DNA of 62,076 bases. Source: CANLBN01 sp050298695. Its GTDB lineage: Bacteria; Pseudomonadota; Gammaproteobacteria; Pseudomonadales; Cellvibrionaceae. The stretch spans positions 1-62,076 of the forward strand of contig JBNKUQ010000004.1 of the NCBI GenBank assembly GCA_050298695.1, written 5' to 3'. A model generated the notes under the pieces. The model ran no database searches. It saw only the letters and a program-made list of their open reading frames with translations, and had not been told where the DNA came from. This document shows positions 25,405-35,180 of this stretch, in pieces. The stretch's first letter is position 1. Every line of letters starts with the position of its first letter. The position numbers and the translations under genes are program-made.

Positions 25405-27537
25405 CTATGTCCGCATCCAGCTATGAAATTTTCCTAGCCACATTAGAGTACGTTCTGATACATTTGCACGTTTCCATTCACCAGCAACATATTTATTGGC
25501 CTCACTCATGGTCGGATAAATATGAATCGTTCCTAAAATTTTATTAAGACCAATATTGTTTTTCATTGCAGAAACAAATTCAGAAATTAATTCACCACCT
25601 TGTGCACCGACAATGGTGCAACCTAAAATACGATCACTGCCTTTTGCGGTTAATACTTTTACAAAACCCATTGCTGCGTTATCAGCGATAGCACGATCAA
25701 GATCGTCGATACCATATTTTGTTATATCGTATTCTATATTTTTTTCTTTTGCTTCTTTTTCACTTAAACCGACACGAGCGACTTCTGGATCGGTAAACGT
25801 AGCCCATGGGATTACTTTATAGTCGACACGAAACTTTTTGAGTTTGCCAAATAATGCGTTAACGCAGGCATACCAAGCCTGGTGGGCCGCCGTGTGAGTA
25901 AATTGATAAGGTCCCGCAACATCGCCACAGGCATAAATGTTGGGATATTTAGTTCGTAAAAAATCGTCAACTAAAATAGTACCTGTTTTCTCAAGCTCTA
26001 TTCCCAGTTTTTCCAAACCCATATTCTCTGTATTCGCTTTGCGACCAACAGCAACTAAAACTCGGTCAAAACTAATTTCTTTTTCGCCCTGTGAATCTTT
26101 CAATATTGCAATGCCGCCATTATTATTTGAATTGCCAGCTTTTTTAAAGCTGACAATTTGTTGGTTCAGCAGTACGTTAATACCTTCTTGCTGAAAGCGT
26201 TCAAGCATATAAGTAGAGACATCTTCGTCTTCTCTTGGCATTAAACGCTCCGCCATATCGACTAGCGTTACTTGCGTTCCGAGTCGTTGAAAAGATTGTG
26301 CAAGTTCGCAACCAATAGGGCCGCCGCCCATGATTAACAGATTTTTGGGTTGTTCTTTTAATTCCCATAAATTATCAGAGATAAGATAATCTATATTATT
26401 TAAACCAGGGATAGGCGGAACAAATGGACGTGCACCGCTAGCAATAATAATGTTTTTAGTGGTAATAACTTTATTATTAACTTGTACTTCGAATGGAGAC
26501 AAAATAGTTGCTTCTCCCTGGACACATTCAACGCCTAATTTTGTATAACGCTCCACAGAATCGTGAGGTTCTATAGAATCAATAACCCGGTGTACTCGCT
26601 GCATCACTTTAGGAAAATTCACCGTACTGGCGGTATTTTCAATACCTAGTTCATGGGCTTTGTTAATCGTATGTTGCGTTTTAGCCGCTTTAATCAGAGC
26701 TTTACTGGGAACACAGCCGGTATTTAAACAATCACCTCCCATTTTGTGTTTTTCAATTAAAACAACTTTTGCTTTTACTGCAGCCGCAATGTAAGCGCTA
26801 ACTAAACCACCGCTACCTGCACCAATAACCACAAGATTCGCATCAAACTTTTTAGGTTTTTTATATGTGCTGTAAACTTTCTTTGCTTTTATCCAATCAA
26901 TAATTGCCCTTACAATAAAAGGAAAAATAGCAAGTAATATAAATGAACCAATAATAGATGGTGTCAACACGCCAGATGCACTTAATTCTTTTACAGCGCC
27001 TAGTTGTGAGCCAGCATTAACATAAATAATAGTCCCAGCTAACATACCTAACTGACTGACCCAATAAAAAGTCCATAACTTTATTTTTGTCAAACCGAAT
27101 ACTAAATTGATAATAAAAAATGGTACAACAGGAATTAGACGAAGAGAAAATAAATAGAAAGCACCTTCGCGTTTAACCCCATCATTAATTTTTTGTAGAT
27201 GGTTGCCAAACTTATTGTTGACACTGTCGGAAAAAAGCGTACGCGAGAGTAAAAAAGCTAAGGTAGCACCGATACTACTAGCAAAGGAAACTAATAATAT
27301 GCCTAGCCATAAGCCAAATACCGCACCGCCTAATAAGGTAATTGCAGCTGCGCCAGGTAGAGATAAGCCGGTTATCACAACATAGAGAAGAAAATAAGCC
27401 ATGGCAGCAAATACAATATTTTGATCAACCCACGCCTGAAAGTGCGTAATGGAGATATATTGTTGACCATCCAATGCAAAAAAGGCGGTAATTAGACCAA
27501 TCACAATGGCTAAAATAATTATTTTACTTGTATTCAT
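25405..27537 (-). CDS. TVP38/DedA-like membrane domain fused to a MerA-like flavoprotein disulfide reductase
   Basis: This 710-residue protein is a two-part fusion. Residues ~1-220 are a TVP38/TMEM64-type membrane domain with about five hydrophobic helices and the motif GLSLPGAAAITLLGGAVFG. From ~230 it is a class I pyridine-nucleotide disulfide oxidoreductase: FAD loop VIGAGSGGLVSAYIAA, redox-active CLNTGC in GGDCLNTGCVPSK, a NAD(P) loop in GGGPIGCELAQ, and FAD contact YACGDVAGP. At the C-terminus HIYPTMSEA has Tyr where dihydrolipoamide dehydrogenases have the catalytic His, as in mercuric-reductase-like members. The substrate is unknown. Base composition is AT-rich. Confidence 0.88.
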   Translation of the reverse strand: MNTSKIIILAIVIGLITAFFALDGQQYISITHFQAWVDQNIVFAAMAYFLLYVVITGLSLPGAAAITLLGGAVFGLWLGILLVSFASSIGATLAFLLSRTLFSDSVNNKFGNHLQKINDGVKREGAFYLFSLRLIPVVPFFIINLVFGLTKIKLWTFYWVSQLGMLAGTIIYVNAGSQLGAVKELSASGVLTPSIIGSFILLAIFPFIVRAIIDWIKAKKVYSTYKKPKKFDANLVVIGAGSGGLVSAYIAAAVKAKVVLIEKHKMGGDCLNTGCVPSKALIKAAKTQHTINKAHELGIENTASTVNFPKVMQRVHRVIDSIEPHDSVERYTKLGVECVQGEATILSPFEVQVNNKVITTKNIIIASGARPFVPPIPGLNNIDYLISDNLWELKEQPKNLLIMGGGPIGCELAQSFQRLGTQVTLVDMAERLMPREDEDVSTYMLERFQQEGINVLLNQQIVSFKKAGNSNNNGGIAILKDSQGEKEISFDRVLVAVGRKANTENMGLEKLGIELEKTGTILVDDFLRTKYPNIYACGDVAGPYQFTHTAAHQAWYACVNALFGKLKKFRVDYKVIPWATFTDPEVARVGLSEKEAKEKNIEYDITKYGIDDLDRAIADNAAMGFVKVLTAKGSDRILGCTIVGAQGGELISEFVSAMKNNIGLNKILGTIHIYPTMSEANKYVAGEWKRANVSERTLMWLGKFHSWMRT

Positions 27538-27650
27538 TCCTGACTTCCGATTAGATTTAAAACTCTCTGAAAGCCTCTATTAATGGGAGCAGCTCAGAGC
27601 AATAGCGACTACAATGTACTGTAGACCAGCTTTTTTCGTAAAGGTTTCGC

Positions 27651-27675
27651 AACAAAAGTGTCATCCTGCTGGATT
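27651..27675 (+). promoter_or_regulatory. Candidate Pho box upstream of ppk
   Basis: AACAAAAGTGTCATCCTGCTGG lies about 80-100 bp upstream of the ppk start (TGTCAT at 27660-27665). It closely resembles the site upstream of pstC (AACAAAAATGTCATCTTGTCTGG). Control of ppk by PhoB is known in other bacteria; here it is inferred from this resemblance. Confidence 0.4.
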
Positions 27676-27753
27676 AAGGTTGTTGTTATGAAGGATATAT
27701 CTCCGCAATAATGAACACTATTAGATTTTGTTTTTTGGTAAATTAAGGTATCT

Positions 27754-29838
27754 ATGACAGTTACTTCATCAGATTCGACACAGCCTGACGATCTTATCCC
27801 TATTGATTTGAGTAGCTCTGAGCTATATATCAATCGGGAGCTTAGCCATTTAGCATTTAATCAGCGTGTATTGGCTCAAGTTTTAGACGAAGCTCACCCT
27901 TTGTTGGAACGTTTGCGTTTTTTACTGATCTTTAGCTCTAACTTGGATGAGTTTTTTGAAATACGAGTTGCGAATTTAAAAAAAGATCTACTTATGCAGA
28001 GAGAAGTTAGTGGTATTGATGGCATGCATGCCAGTGAAGTTTTGTCGCAGATTAGTCAGATTTGCCATGAAACGGTCGCACAGCAATACGATATATTTAA
28101 CAATGTACTATTGCCTGCGTTGGAATCGGAAAATATTCGTTTTTTATCGAGAGAAAAATGGACTCCAAAGCAGGAGCAATGGGTTAAAAAGTTCATCAAA
28201 AAAGAAGTCTTACCCGTTATTAGCCCTATCGGTTTAGATCCCGCACACCCCTTTCCGCGTCTTGTGAATAAAAGCTTAAATTTTATCGTGTCACTTGAAG
28301 GGAAAGATGCTTTTGGTCGAGAAACGGGCTTAGCTTTAATTCCCGCACCTAGAACATTGCCTCGTTTGGTTCTATTACCCGAGGAGTTAAGTGATGATGG
28401 CGACCACCTTATTTTTCTTTCTTCTATGATACATGCTCATGCCCATCGCTTATTTCCGGGCATGAAAGTCAAAGGCTGCTATCAATTTCGTATTACCCGA
28501 AATGCTGACCTCGATTTAGATGAAGGCGTGGAAGACTTAGCTCGCGCCTTGAAGGGTGAGCTACATACCCGCCGATTCGGTCAGGCAGTGCGTTTGGAGG
28601 TGGCTGATAATTGCCCGCAGCCCTTGGTTGATTTTCTATTAAGTGAGGCAGGCTTGACGGTTGATGACCTCTATAAAGTTGATGGACCTGTTAACCTTCA
28701 TCGAATGATGGATATTATGGATACGGTTGATCGTCCAGACCTTACCTACCCTCGCTTTACACCCCAAATACCCAAGGGGCTAACCCAAAAAGATAATATA
28801 TTCGATAGCATCACGAGTAAACCTTATTTGCTTCACCACCCTTTTGATTCTTTTGCTCCCATTGTTGAGCTAATTCACCAGGCAGCGAAAGACCCCAATG
28901 TTGTCGCTATTAAACAAACGCTCTATCGCACCGGCGCACATTCACCCGTAGTTAATGTACTGATTGAGGCAGCCCGTAATGGTAAAGAAGTTACGGCGGT
29001 TATTGAGCTACGGGCTCGCTTTGACGAGGAAGACAACCTTGAGTTAGCCAGGCGCTTACAGGAAGCGGGAGCCCTTGTGGCTTACGGAGTGGTGGGTTAC
29101 AAAACCCATGCAAAGATGCTGCTCATCGTTAGGCGAGAGGAAAAAAAACTAGTCCGTTATATCCATTTAGGCACAGGAAATTACCACTCAAAAACGACCC
29201 GAGTTTATACCGATTACTCATTGTTAACCGCTGACCCAGTCATTGCAGAAGATATCCATCGAGTATTTCGACAGTTAACAGGAATGGGGCAAACGGAAGA
29301 GATGGAGAGAGTGTTAAATGCTCCCTTTAACCTCAGGCAGAAGTTGATAGAACTCATCAACAAGGAAGCCAAGGAAAAAGAAAACGGCCATATTATTATG
29401 AAAACCAACGGCATCACGGAGCCAAGTATTATTCAGGCGCTATACCGTGCTTCTCAAGCAGGAGTAAAAATAGATCTCATTGTGAGGGGTATGTGCTGTT
29501 TACGACCAGGGATTGAAGGAGTCTCACAAACTATTAACGTCAGGTCAATTGTAGGTCGCTTTTTAGAGCATTCTAGGGTGTACTATTTCAAGCATGCTTC
29601 CCCAGCATTATATTGTGCCAGTGCTGATTTGATGGAACGTAACCTCAATCGTCGTGTTGAGACAGGCTTTCCCATTGAGGCCCCCGAATTACTAGAACGG
29701 GTATTAAAGGAGCTAAACCTTTATCTCAATGATGACTGGCAGAGCTGGTCTTTGCGTGCGGAAGGAAACTACGTTCAAAATAAAGGGGATGAATCCACAG
29801 CAGTACAGACATGTTTGCTGGATGTTTTGTATCAATAA
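27754..29838 (+). CDS. ppk: Polyphosphate kinase 1
   Basis: This enzyme polymerises the gamma-phosphate of ATP into polyphosphate. The 694 residues contain the N-terminal ELSHLAFNQRVL and FSSNLDEFFEIRVA, the catalytic phospho-histidine region HLGTGNYHSKTTRVYTD, and the second conserved histidine in IVGRFLEHSRVYYF, followed by SADLMERNLNRRVE. Length matches Ppk1 (about 690-730). A Pho-box-like site upstream and the pst/pho genes elsewhere in the window suggest phosphate control. No ppx lies next to it; trxA follows after a 78-bp gap. Confidence 0.97.
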   Translation: MTVTSSDSTQPDDLIPIDLSSSELYINRELSHLAFNQRVLAQVLDEAHPLLERLRFLLIFSSNLDEFFEIRVANLKKDLLMQREVSGIDGMHASEVLSQISQICHETVAQQYDIFNNVLLPALESENIRFLSREKWTPKQEQWVKKFIKKEVLPVISPIGLDPAHPFPRLVNKSLNFIVSLEGKDAFGRETGLALIPAPRTLPRLVLLPEELSDDGDHLIFLSSMIHAHAHRLFPGMKVKGCYQFRITRNADLDLDEGVEDLARALKGELHTRRFGQAVRLEVADNCPQPLVDFLLSEAGLTVDDLYKVDGPVNLHRMMDIMDTVDRPDLTYPRFTPQIPKGLTQKDNIFDSITSKPYLLHHPFDSFAPIVELIHQAAKDPNVVAIKQTLYRTGAHSPVVNVLIEAARNGKEVTAVIELRARFDEEDNLELARRLQEAGALVAYGVVGYKTHAKMLLIVRREEKKLVRYIHLGTGNYHSKTTRVYTDYSLLTADPVIAEDIHRVFRQLTGMGQTEEMERVLNAPFNLRQKLIELINKEAKEKENGHIIMKTNGITEPSIIQALYRASQAGVKIDLIVRGMCCLRPGIEGVSQTINVRSIVGRFLEHSRVYYFKHASPALYCASADLMERNLNRRVETGFPIEAPELLERVLKELNLYLNDDWQSWSLRAEGNYVQNKGDESTAVQTCLLDVLYQ

Positions 29839-29916
29839 ATCGTTTTTATTGACTTGTCTATCGAGTCAACAATCCTTATCATGTGCTACTAATCTATTAT
29901 CGCCCTAGGAGTTTTT

Positions 29917-30243
29917 ATGAGTGATGCAATCACCCACGTGACTGATGCCAGCTTTGATGAAGATGTTATCAATGCAGAAGGCCCGGTTTTGGTCGATTTT
30001 TGGGCAGCTTGGTGTGGCCCTTGTAAAATGATTGCCCCTGTGCTTGACCAGCTTGCTGGTGACTATGAAGGTAAGCTAAAAATTTGCAAAATGGATGTTG
30101 ATGGCAATAAAGAAACCCCAGCCAAATTTGGCATTCGTGGTATTCCAACGCTTATGATATTCAAAAATGGCAATATGGAAGCACAGACAGTGGGTGCTCT
30201 TTCTAAGCCGGACCTAGAAAACTTCATTAAAGATAATCTCTGA
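29917..30243 (+). CDS. trxA: Thioredoxin 1
   Basis: This 108-residue cytoplasmic disulfide reductase has the canonical active site WCGPCK in VDFWAAWCGPCKMIAP and the cis-proline loop GIRGIPTLMIFKNG. It starts after a clear AGGAG site. trxA upstream of rho is a conserved gammaproteobacterial arrangement. An unusually long intergenic leader (437 bp) separates the two here. Confidence 0.97.
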   Translation: MSDAITHVTDASFDEDVINAEGPVLVDFWAAWCGPCKMIAPVLDQLAGDYEGKLKICKMDVDGNKETPAKFGIRGIPTLMIFKNGNMEAQTVGALSKPDLENFIKDNL

Positions 30244-30250
30244 TATAGTT

Positions 30251-30308
30251 AGTAGCAATGAATCGATGGCTTTTGATGTTGATTAATAAGAATAGATTCA
30301 TTGCTGCT
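30251..30308 (+). other. Long stem-loop after trxA
   Basis: AGCAATGAATC (30254-30264) is repeated in exact inverted form as GATTCATTGCT (30295-30305). Three more pairs, one a wobble, extend the stem to 14 bp around a 30-base loop. It begins 8 bp after the trxA stop and lacks a T-run, so it may stabilise the trxA 3' end or be part of the rho leader. Confidence 0.5.
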
Positions 30309-30520
30309 GTACGTTTGTGTAACATTTTTTAGAACAGTACTTGCGCTGGCAAAAATATTCGCTATACTGCTGGTATTCGAATTAGAAATGGTCTAGCTTG
30401 AATTCGGTTAATACTCTGCGCAACACCTCTAGATAACTCACCAATTTTAGAGAAAGCCTAAGGTAAGCCATTTGTAAAACCCTAGGGTGCATTAAATACA
30501 AAAAGCATCAAAAAAGCTAA

Positions 30521-30600
30521 GACCAACAACTGCCCTACTTCCCTTACCCCCTTCTCCTATGGAGCAACTCTCTGAGTAATTGGGCCTGTGGTTGTTGAAT
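30521..30600 (+). promoter_or_regulatory. Structured rho leader RNA (candidate)
   Basis: In the 437-bp trxA-rho gap, CAACAAC-GCCC (30524-30535) can pair with GGGC...GTTGTTG (30582-30597). This stem-loop encloses a C-rich segment with TTCCCTTACCCCCTTCTCC. Rho autoregulates through a leader in E. coli, and a C-rich single-stranded loop is the kind of sequence Rho binds. This role is inferred. Confidence 0.35.
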
Positions 30601-30679
30601 TGAACATATAAACTTTTCTTATTCTTAAGACTAACTCTACATTCTCACATCTTCTTGTATTGACGACCTTACTATACCT

Positions 30680-31939
30680 ATGAACCTAACTGATTTAAAA
30701 ACAAAACCCATTGAAGAACTAATCAATATTGCCAATGAAATGGGCCTCGATAATATGGCCCGTTCGCGTAAGCAAGACGTTATCTTTAATATCTTAAAGC
30801 GCCACGCAAAAAGTGGTGAAGATATTTATGGTGATGGTGTCCTTGAAATCTTACAGGATGGATTTGGCTTTTTGAGGTCATCAGGAAGCTCCTATTTAGC
30901 TGGACCAGATGATATCTACGTGTCACCCAGCCAGATTCGTCGTTTTAACCTGCGAACGGGTGATACGATCGCAGGTAAAATTCGACCACCCAAAGAGGGC
31001 GAACGCTATTTTGCTCTTTTAAAAGTTAGTGAAATTAATTTTGATAAGCCTGAAAACTCTCGCAATAAAATTCTCTTTGAAAACTTAACTCCTCTATTTC
31101 CCAATGTGCGCTTAAAGCTAGAAGCGGGCAATGGCTCAACAGAAGACCTTACGGGTAGAGTCATTGATATGGTTTCTCCCATAGGTAAAGGCCAGCGCGG
31201 TTTGATTGTCGCGCCTCCCAAGGCGGGTAAAACTATCATGATGCAGAATATTGCTCAGGCGATTACACGCAACAACCCAGAGTGTCATCTGATCGTTTTG
31301 CTGATTGATGAGCGACCAGAAGAAGTGACAGAAATGCAACGTTCTGTACGTGGAGAAGTCGTTGCGTCTACCTTTGATGAGCCTCCCTCGCGACATGTAC
31401 AAGTTGCCGAAATGGTAATTGAAAAAGCAAAGCGATTAGTAGAGCACAAAAAAGATGTCATCATTCTATTAGACTCCATTACTCGTCTTGCACGAGCTTA
31501 CAATACGGTTATCCCCTCTTCTGGTAAGGTATTGACGGGTGGTGTTGATGCTCATGCATTAGAGCGACCTAAGCGCTTTTTTGGTGCTGCGCGAAATATT
31601 GAAGAAGGTGGAAGTTTATCTATTGTAGCCACTGCCTTAATTGATACAGGCTCAAAAATGGATGAAGTTATTTACGAAGAGTTTAAGGGAACGGGTAACC
31701 TTGAATTACATCTTGATCGCAAAATTGCTGAAAAACGTATTTATCCTTCCATTAACGTGCGCCGTTCAGGCACTCGTCGAGAAGAATTGTTGATGGCCGA
31801 AGATGAATTGCAACGCGTATGGATATTGCGCAAGTTATTAAACGATATGGAAGATGTGGCGGCAACAGAATTTTTAGTTGATAAACTCAAAGATTTTAAA
31901 ACAAATGACGAGTTTTTCTTGTCAATGAAACGAAAATAG
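30680..31939 (+). CDS. rho: Transcription termination factor Rho
   Basis: This hexameric RNA helicase ends transcription at Rho-dependent sites. The 419 residues match the E. coli length. The N-terminal domain starts MNLTDLKTKPIEELI, the RNA-binding OB fold contains GDGVLEILQDGFGFLRS, the Walker A is APPKAGKTIMM, and LLDSITRLARAYN and GGVDAHALERPKRFFGAARN follow. The family C-terminal region is complete. Its leader is long and structured. Confidence 0.98.
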   Translation: MNLTDLKTKPIEELINIANEMGLDNMARSRKQDVIFNILKRHAKSGEDIYGDGVLEILQDGFGFLRSSGSSYLAGPDDIYVSPSQIRRFNLRTGDTIAGKIRPPKEGERYFALLKVSEINFDKPENSRNKILFENLTPLFPNVRLKLEAGNGSTEDLTGRVIDMVSPIGKGQRGLIVAPPKAGKTIMMQNIAQAITRNNPECHLIVLLIDERPEEVTEMQRSVRGEVVASTFDEPPSRHVQVAEMVIEKAKRLVEHKKDVIILLDSITRLARAYNTVIPSSGKVLTGGVDAHALERPKRFFGAARNIEEGGSLSIVATALIDTGSKMDEVIYEEFKGTGNLELHLDRKIAEKRIYPSINVRRSGTRREELLMAEDELQRVWILRKLLNDMEDVAATEFLVDKLKDFKTNDEFFLSMKRK

Positions 31940-31980
31940 CAAGATATAACTTTTAACAAACTCTAGCCTAAGTTTCAAAT

Positions 31981-32565
31981 ATGTTGATCAAAAGCATTAT
32001 AGCTAATACTATTTTTGATATGAGCAAACGTCAGAATGCATTTTTCTGGGTGGGCCAACTTTCTGTGATTGTATCAACGGTAATAGGTGTTTATCTTGCG
32101 GCTTCAGCGGGCTTGAAAACCGCAGTAGATTTCCATTCGATTACTTCAGATGAGCAAAATTTTTATAGTCTTTCGGCGCTGCGAGAAGAGTTGCACTCTA
32201 ATAATGAGTTAGTGTTAGATTTCTTTGAAAAGCGATTCCATTTTAACGACAAAAATGAAATAACGTCTCATACCGGTGGCAGATTTCCGGAGTTAGATCA
32301 ATTTGTGTGGAAGACGATGTTGCGCACAACAGATACCTTTGAGTTGCCTATCGATATACTGAAAAAAACGAGTATTTACTACAGCCACTATGCAGAGAAT
32401 GTTCGTGCCTACAACAACTCGGGTGGTAAAGAAAAGTTATTTGCGGCGATTAGGGCTTACAACATAGTTGTAGAAATGAAGGAAACGATCATTCCTCGTA
32501 TAGACAAACAAATCACAGTCTATCGCTCTCGCCTCGAAGGCTTTCAGGTTTTAGGCGACTACTAA
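31981..32565 (+). CDS. Hypothetical protein with one membrane segment
   Basis: This 194-residue protein has one hydrophobic helix at about residues 24-45 (FFWVGQLSVIVSTVIGVYLAASAGL). A helical, charged region follows, with acidic and aromatic residues and no recognised motif. The N-in topology would put residues 46-194 in the periplasm. It lies 41 bp after rho and 21 bp before the rhomboid gene, so it is probably co-transcribed with the latter. I do not recognise the family. Confidence 0.7.
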   Translation: MLIKSIIANTIFDMSKRQNAFFWVGQLSVIVSTVIGVYLAASAGLKTAVDFHSITSDEQNFYSLSALREELHSNNELVLDFFEKRFHFNDKNEITSHTGGRFPELDQFVWKTMLRTTDTFELPIDILKKTSIYYSHYAENVRAYNNSGGKEKLFAAIRAYNIVVEMKETIIPRIDKQITVYRSRLEGFQVLGDY

Positions 32566-32586
32566 TCATATTCGGTAAGAAAAATT

Positions 32587-33678
32587 ATGAGACGTAGAAT
32601 ATGTCCTTCCTGCTCAACCTCTACTCTCGATACCTATTCAATAGATAATCATGAGCTTGAACGGTGCACGCGCTGTCACGGTATTCGTTTCGATGAACCA
32701 GAGTTAATGGCTTATATTGAATCCCATGCGCATGAACCAGAAAAAGGTTTTAACTTAGTTTCAGACGATACCCATAAAGGTGAAAGTGTTCGCTATTGTT
32801 ATTGTTGCGAGAAGCCTATGGTAAAACATGAATTGTTAGAGAATCACTCAACAGAAATTGATGCCTGTCACACTTGTAATACATTTTGGGTAGACGAAGA
32901 AGAAATTAAACATGTGCAATACACACATGATCTTCGTTTGGCCCTATCTGAAATTCATAAAGGTTTTTCTTGGAAGTCATGGTGTTTTCAATTGTTACTT
33001 AGAATGCCAGTTGAATACAATGCTAAACCAAAAACAACGCCTTGGGTAACCTATGCCCTGGTTGCTTTGAATTTCCTCTTTTTTTCTGTTCGCTACATCT
33101 CGCCAGAGATGAATATATGGATGTTTGATAACTTCAGTGCAATGGTTCCAGTTGTCGATATGCAGCAGTTCGCTTTATCAATTGTCACAGCACAATTTAT
33201 GCATTTTGACTGGTTCCACTTGCTAGGTAATCTATATTTTTTGTGGATTCTTGGTGACAATATTGAAGATGCCATCGGTAAACGACGGTACCTATTAGCT
33301 TATCTTATTTGTGGAGCCATTGGTTTATTATTGGAGATGGCTTTTGCTCATATTCAGGGGCGACCCATATTTTTGATGGGAGCTAGTGCATCAGTCAGCG
33401 GTCTTTTTGGTATGTATTTAGTTTGGTTCCGACACGCAAAACTCAGTGTTATGTTGGTAGTTTATCAGTTGAGGTTACCTGTTATTTTCTTCTTTGGTTT
33501 CTGGATTTTAGAAAATATTTGGGGGCTTTTATCAGGCTCTATGGGCGTAGCATTTTTAGCGCATTTGAGTGGCTTTTTTGCGGGCTTACTATTCGCGTTA
33601 CTATATAAATCTAAGGTCTACGATAGAAATCCTCTATTGTATGTATTGAACACACTTCCCAATAAAAATAGCACATAG
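32587..33678 (+). CDS. Rhomboid intramembrane serine protease with N-terminal zinc ribbons
   Basis: This 363-residue protein begins with two cysteine-rich zinc-ribbon modules of zf-TFIIB type: CPSC/CTRC at residues 6-30 and CYCC/CHTC at ~71-97. The C-terminal half is a rhomboid domain of about six helices. HLLGN is at 211-215, the catalytic serine is in GASAS (Ser267), and the catalytic histidine is in AHLSGFFAG (about 326). Both catalytic residues are present. The substrate is unknown. The zinc ribbons face the cytoplasm and may bind a partner. Confidence 0.9.
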   Translation: MRRRICPSCSTSTLDTYSIDNHELERCTRCHGIRFDEPELMAYIESHAHEPEKGFNLVSDDTHKGESVRYCYCCEKPMVKHELLENHSTEIDACHTCNTFWVDEEEIKHVQYTHDLRLALSEIHKGFSWKSWCFQLLLRMPVEYNAKPKTTPWVTYALVALNFLFFSVRYISPEMNIWMFDNFSAMVPVVDMQQFALSIVTAQFMHFDWFHLLGNLYFLWILGDNIEDAIGKRRYLLAYLICGAIGLLLEMAFAHIQGRPIFLMGASASVSGLFGMYLVWFRHAKLSVMLVVYQLRLPVIFFFGFWILENIWGLLSGSMGVAFLAHLSGFFAGLLFALLYKSKVYDRNPLLYVLNTLPNKNST

Positions 33679-33710
33679 TCGTAAAAACGTGCGATGCCTG
33701 AGGTCAAGCA

Positions 33711-35174
33711 GTGAAATATAATAATCTACGCGACTTTATTGCGCAACTTGAGGAAATGGGGGAGTTGAAACGTATTTCACTGCCGATTGATCCCTATCTT
33801 GAAATGACTGAAATCTGTGATCGCACTCTTCGTGCCGGCGGTCCCGCATTACTTTTTGAAAATCCCACCGGGTATGATATGCCAGTTTTGGCCAACCTCT
33901 TTGGAACGCCCAAGCGCGTTGCCTTGGGAATGGGAGCAGATTCGGTTGAGGCTTTACGCGATATTGGCGAAGTGTTAGCCATGCTTAAGCAGCCCGAGCC
34001 TCCCAAAGGAATGAAAGATGCGTGGGAAAAATTGCCAATATTTAAGCAAGTCTTGAATATGTCACCTAAAGTACTTAAGAAGGCGATATGCCAGCAAGAA
34101 CAATTTGTTGGAGATGAGATCGATTTATCACGTTATCCCATCCAAACCTGTTGGCCAGGTGATGCAGGCCCACTGATTACCTGGCCTTTGGTGGTGACAC
34201 GGGGCCCCAATAAAGATCGCCAAAATCTAGGGATTTATCGGATGCAGGTGATTGGCAAGAATCGTGTCATTATGCGTTGGTTAAGCCACCGTGGCGGCGC
34301 GTTGGATTTTTGTGAGTTTCAGCAACAAAATCCGGGTAAGCCCTACCCTGTAGCGGTCGCACTTGGTGCTGATCCAGCAACTATTTTAGGTGCAGTTACT
34401 CCTGTTCCTGATAGCTTGAGTGAATATGCCTTTGCTGGTTTGTTGCGTGGTGGAAAAACGGAAGTCGTATCTTGTATTGAGAGTGATCTACAGGTGCCAG
34501 CAAGCGCAGAAATTATTTTAGAAGGATATATTTATCCTGATGATATGGCGAATGAAGGCCCCTTTGGTGACCATACCGGCTACTATAATGAAGTCGATAC
34601 CTTCCCAGTTTTTACCATTGAGCGCATTACCCAGCGCGAACACGCTATTTACCACAGTACCTATACTGGTCGCCCACCCGATGAGCCTGCGATTTTAGGT
34701 GTGGCCTTGAATGAAGTGTTTGTTCCTATCCTGCAAAAACAATTCCCTGAAATTGTTGATTTCTATTTGCCGCCAGAAGGTTGTTCCTATCGCATGGCAG
34801 TTGTCACTATGAAAAAACAATACCCTGGCCATGCTAAACGAGTCATGATGGGCGTGTGGTCATTCTTAAGGCAATTTATGTATACCAAGTTTGTGATTGT
34901 CACGGATGATGATATCGATGCACGCAATTGGGAAGATGTCATTTGGGCCATAACAACTCGCACAGACCCATCCAGAGATATCACCTTAATCGATAATACC
35001 CCTATCGATTATTTAGACTTCGCCTCTCCTGTGTCTGGTTTGGGGTCTAAGATGGGTTTAGACGCAACCAATAAATGGCCGGGTGAAACTACTCGAGAGT
35101 GGGGCTCGCCTATCGTTATGGATGAAGATGTGAAACGAAAAGTGGATGCCTTATGGGGAGAGTTAAATTTATAA
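33711..35174 (+). CDS. ubiD: 3-octaprenyl-4-hydroxybenzoate carboxy-lyase UbiD
   Basis: This prenylated-FMN-dependent decarboxylase acts in ubiquinone synthesis. The 487 residues include DLRDFI-type NNLRDFIAQLEEMGELKRI, the cofactor/metal-binding GIYRMQVIGKNRVIMRWLSHRGGA, and EGPFGDHTGYYNE. Length matches E. coli UbiD (497). No ubiX is adjacent. A 9-bp hairpin follows at 35181-35204. Confidence 0.97.
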   Translation: MKYNNLRDFIAQLEEMGELKRISLPIDPYLEMTEICDRTLRAGGPALLFENPTGYDMPVLANLFGTPKRVALGMGADSVEALRDIGEVLAMLKQPEPPKGMKDAWEKLPIFKQVLNMSPKVLKKAICQQEQFVGDEIDLSRYPIQTCWPGDAGPLITWPLVVTRGPNKDRQNLGIYRMQVIGKNRVIMRWLSHRGGALDFCEFQQQNPGKPYPVAVALGADPATILGAVTPVPDSLSEYAFAGLLRGGKTEVVSCIESDLQVPASAEIILEGYIYPDDMANEGPFGDHTGYYNEVDTFPVFTIERITQREHAIYHSTYTGRPPDEPAILGVALNEVFVPILQKQFPEIVDFYLPPEGCSYRMAVVTMKKQYPGHAKRVMMGVWSFLRQFMYTKFVIVTDDDIDARNWEDVIWAITTRTDPSRDITLIDNTPIDYLDFASPVSGLGSKMGLDATNKWPGETTREWGSPIVMDEDVKRKVDALWGELNL

Positions 35175-35180
35175 AATAAA

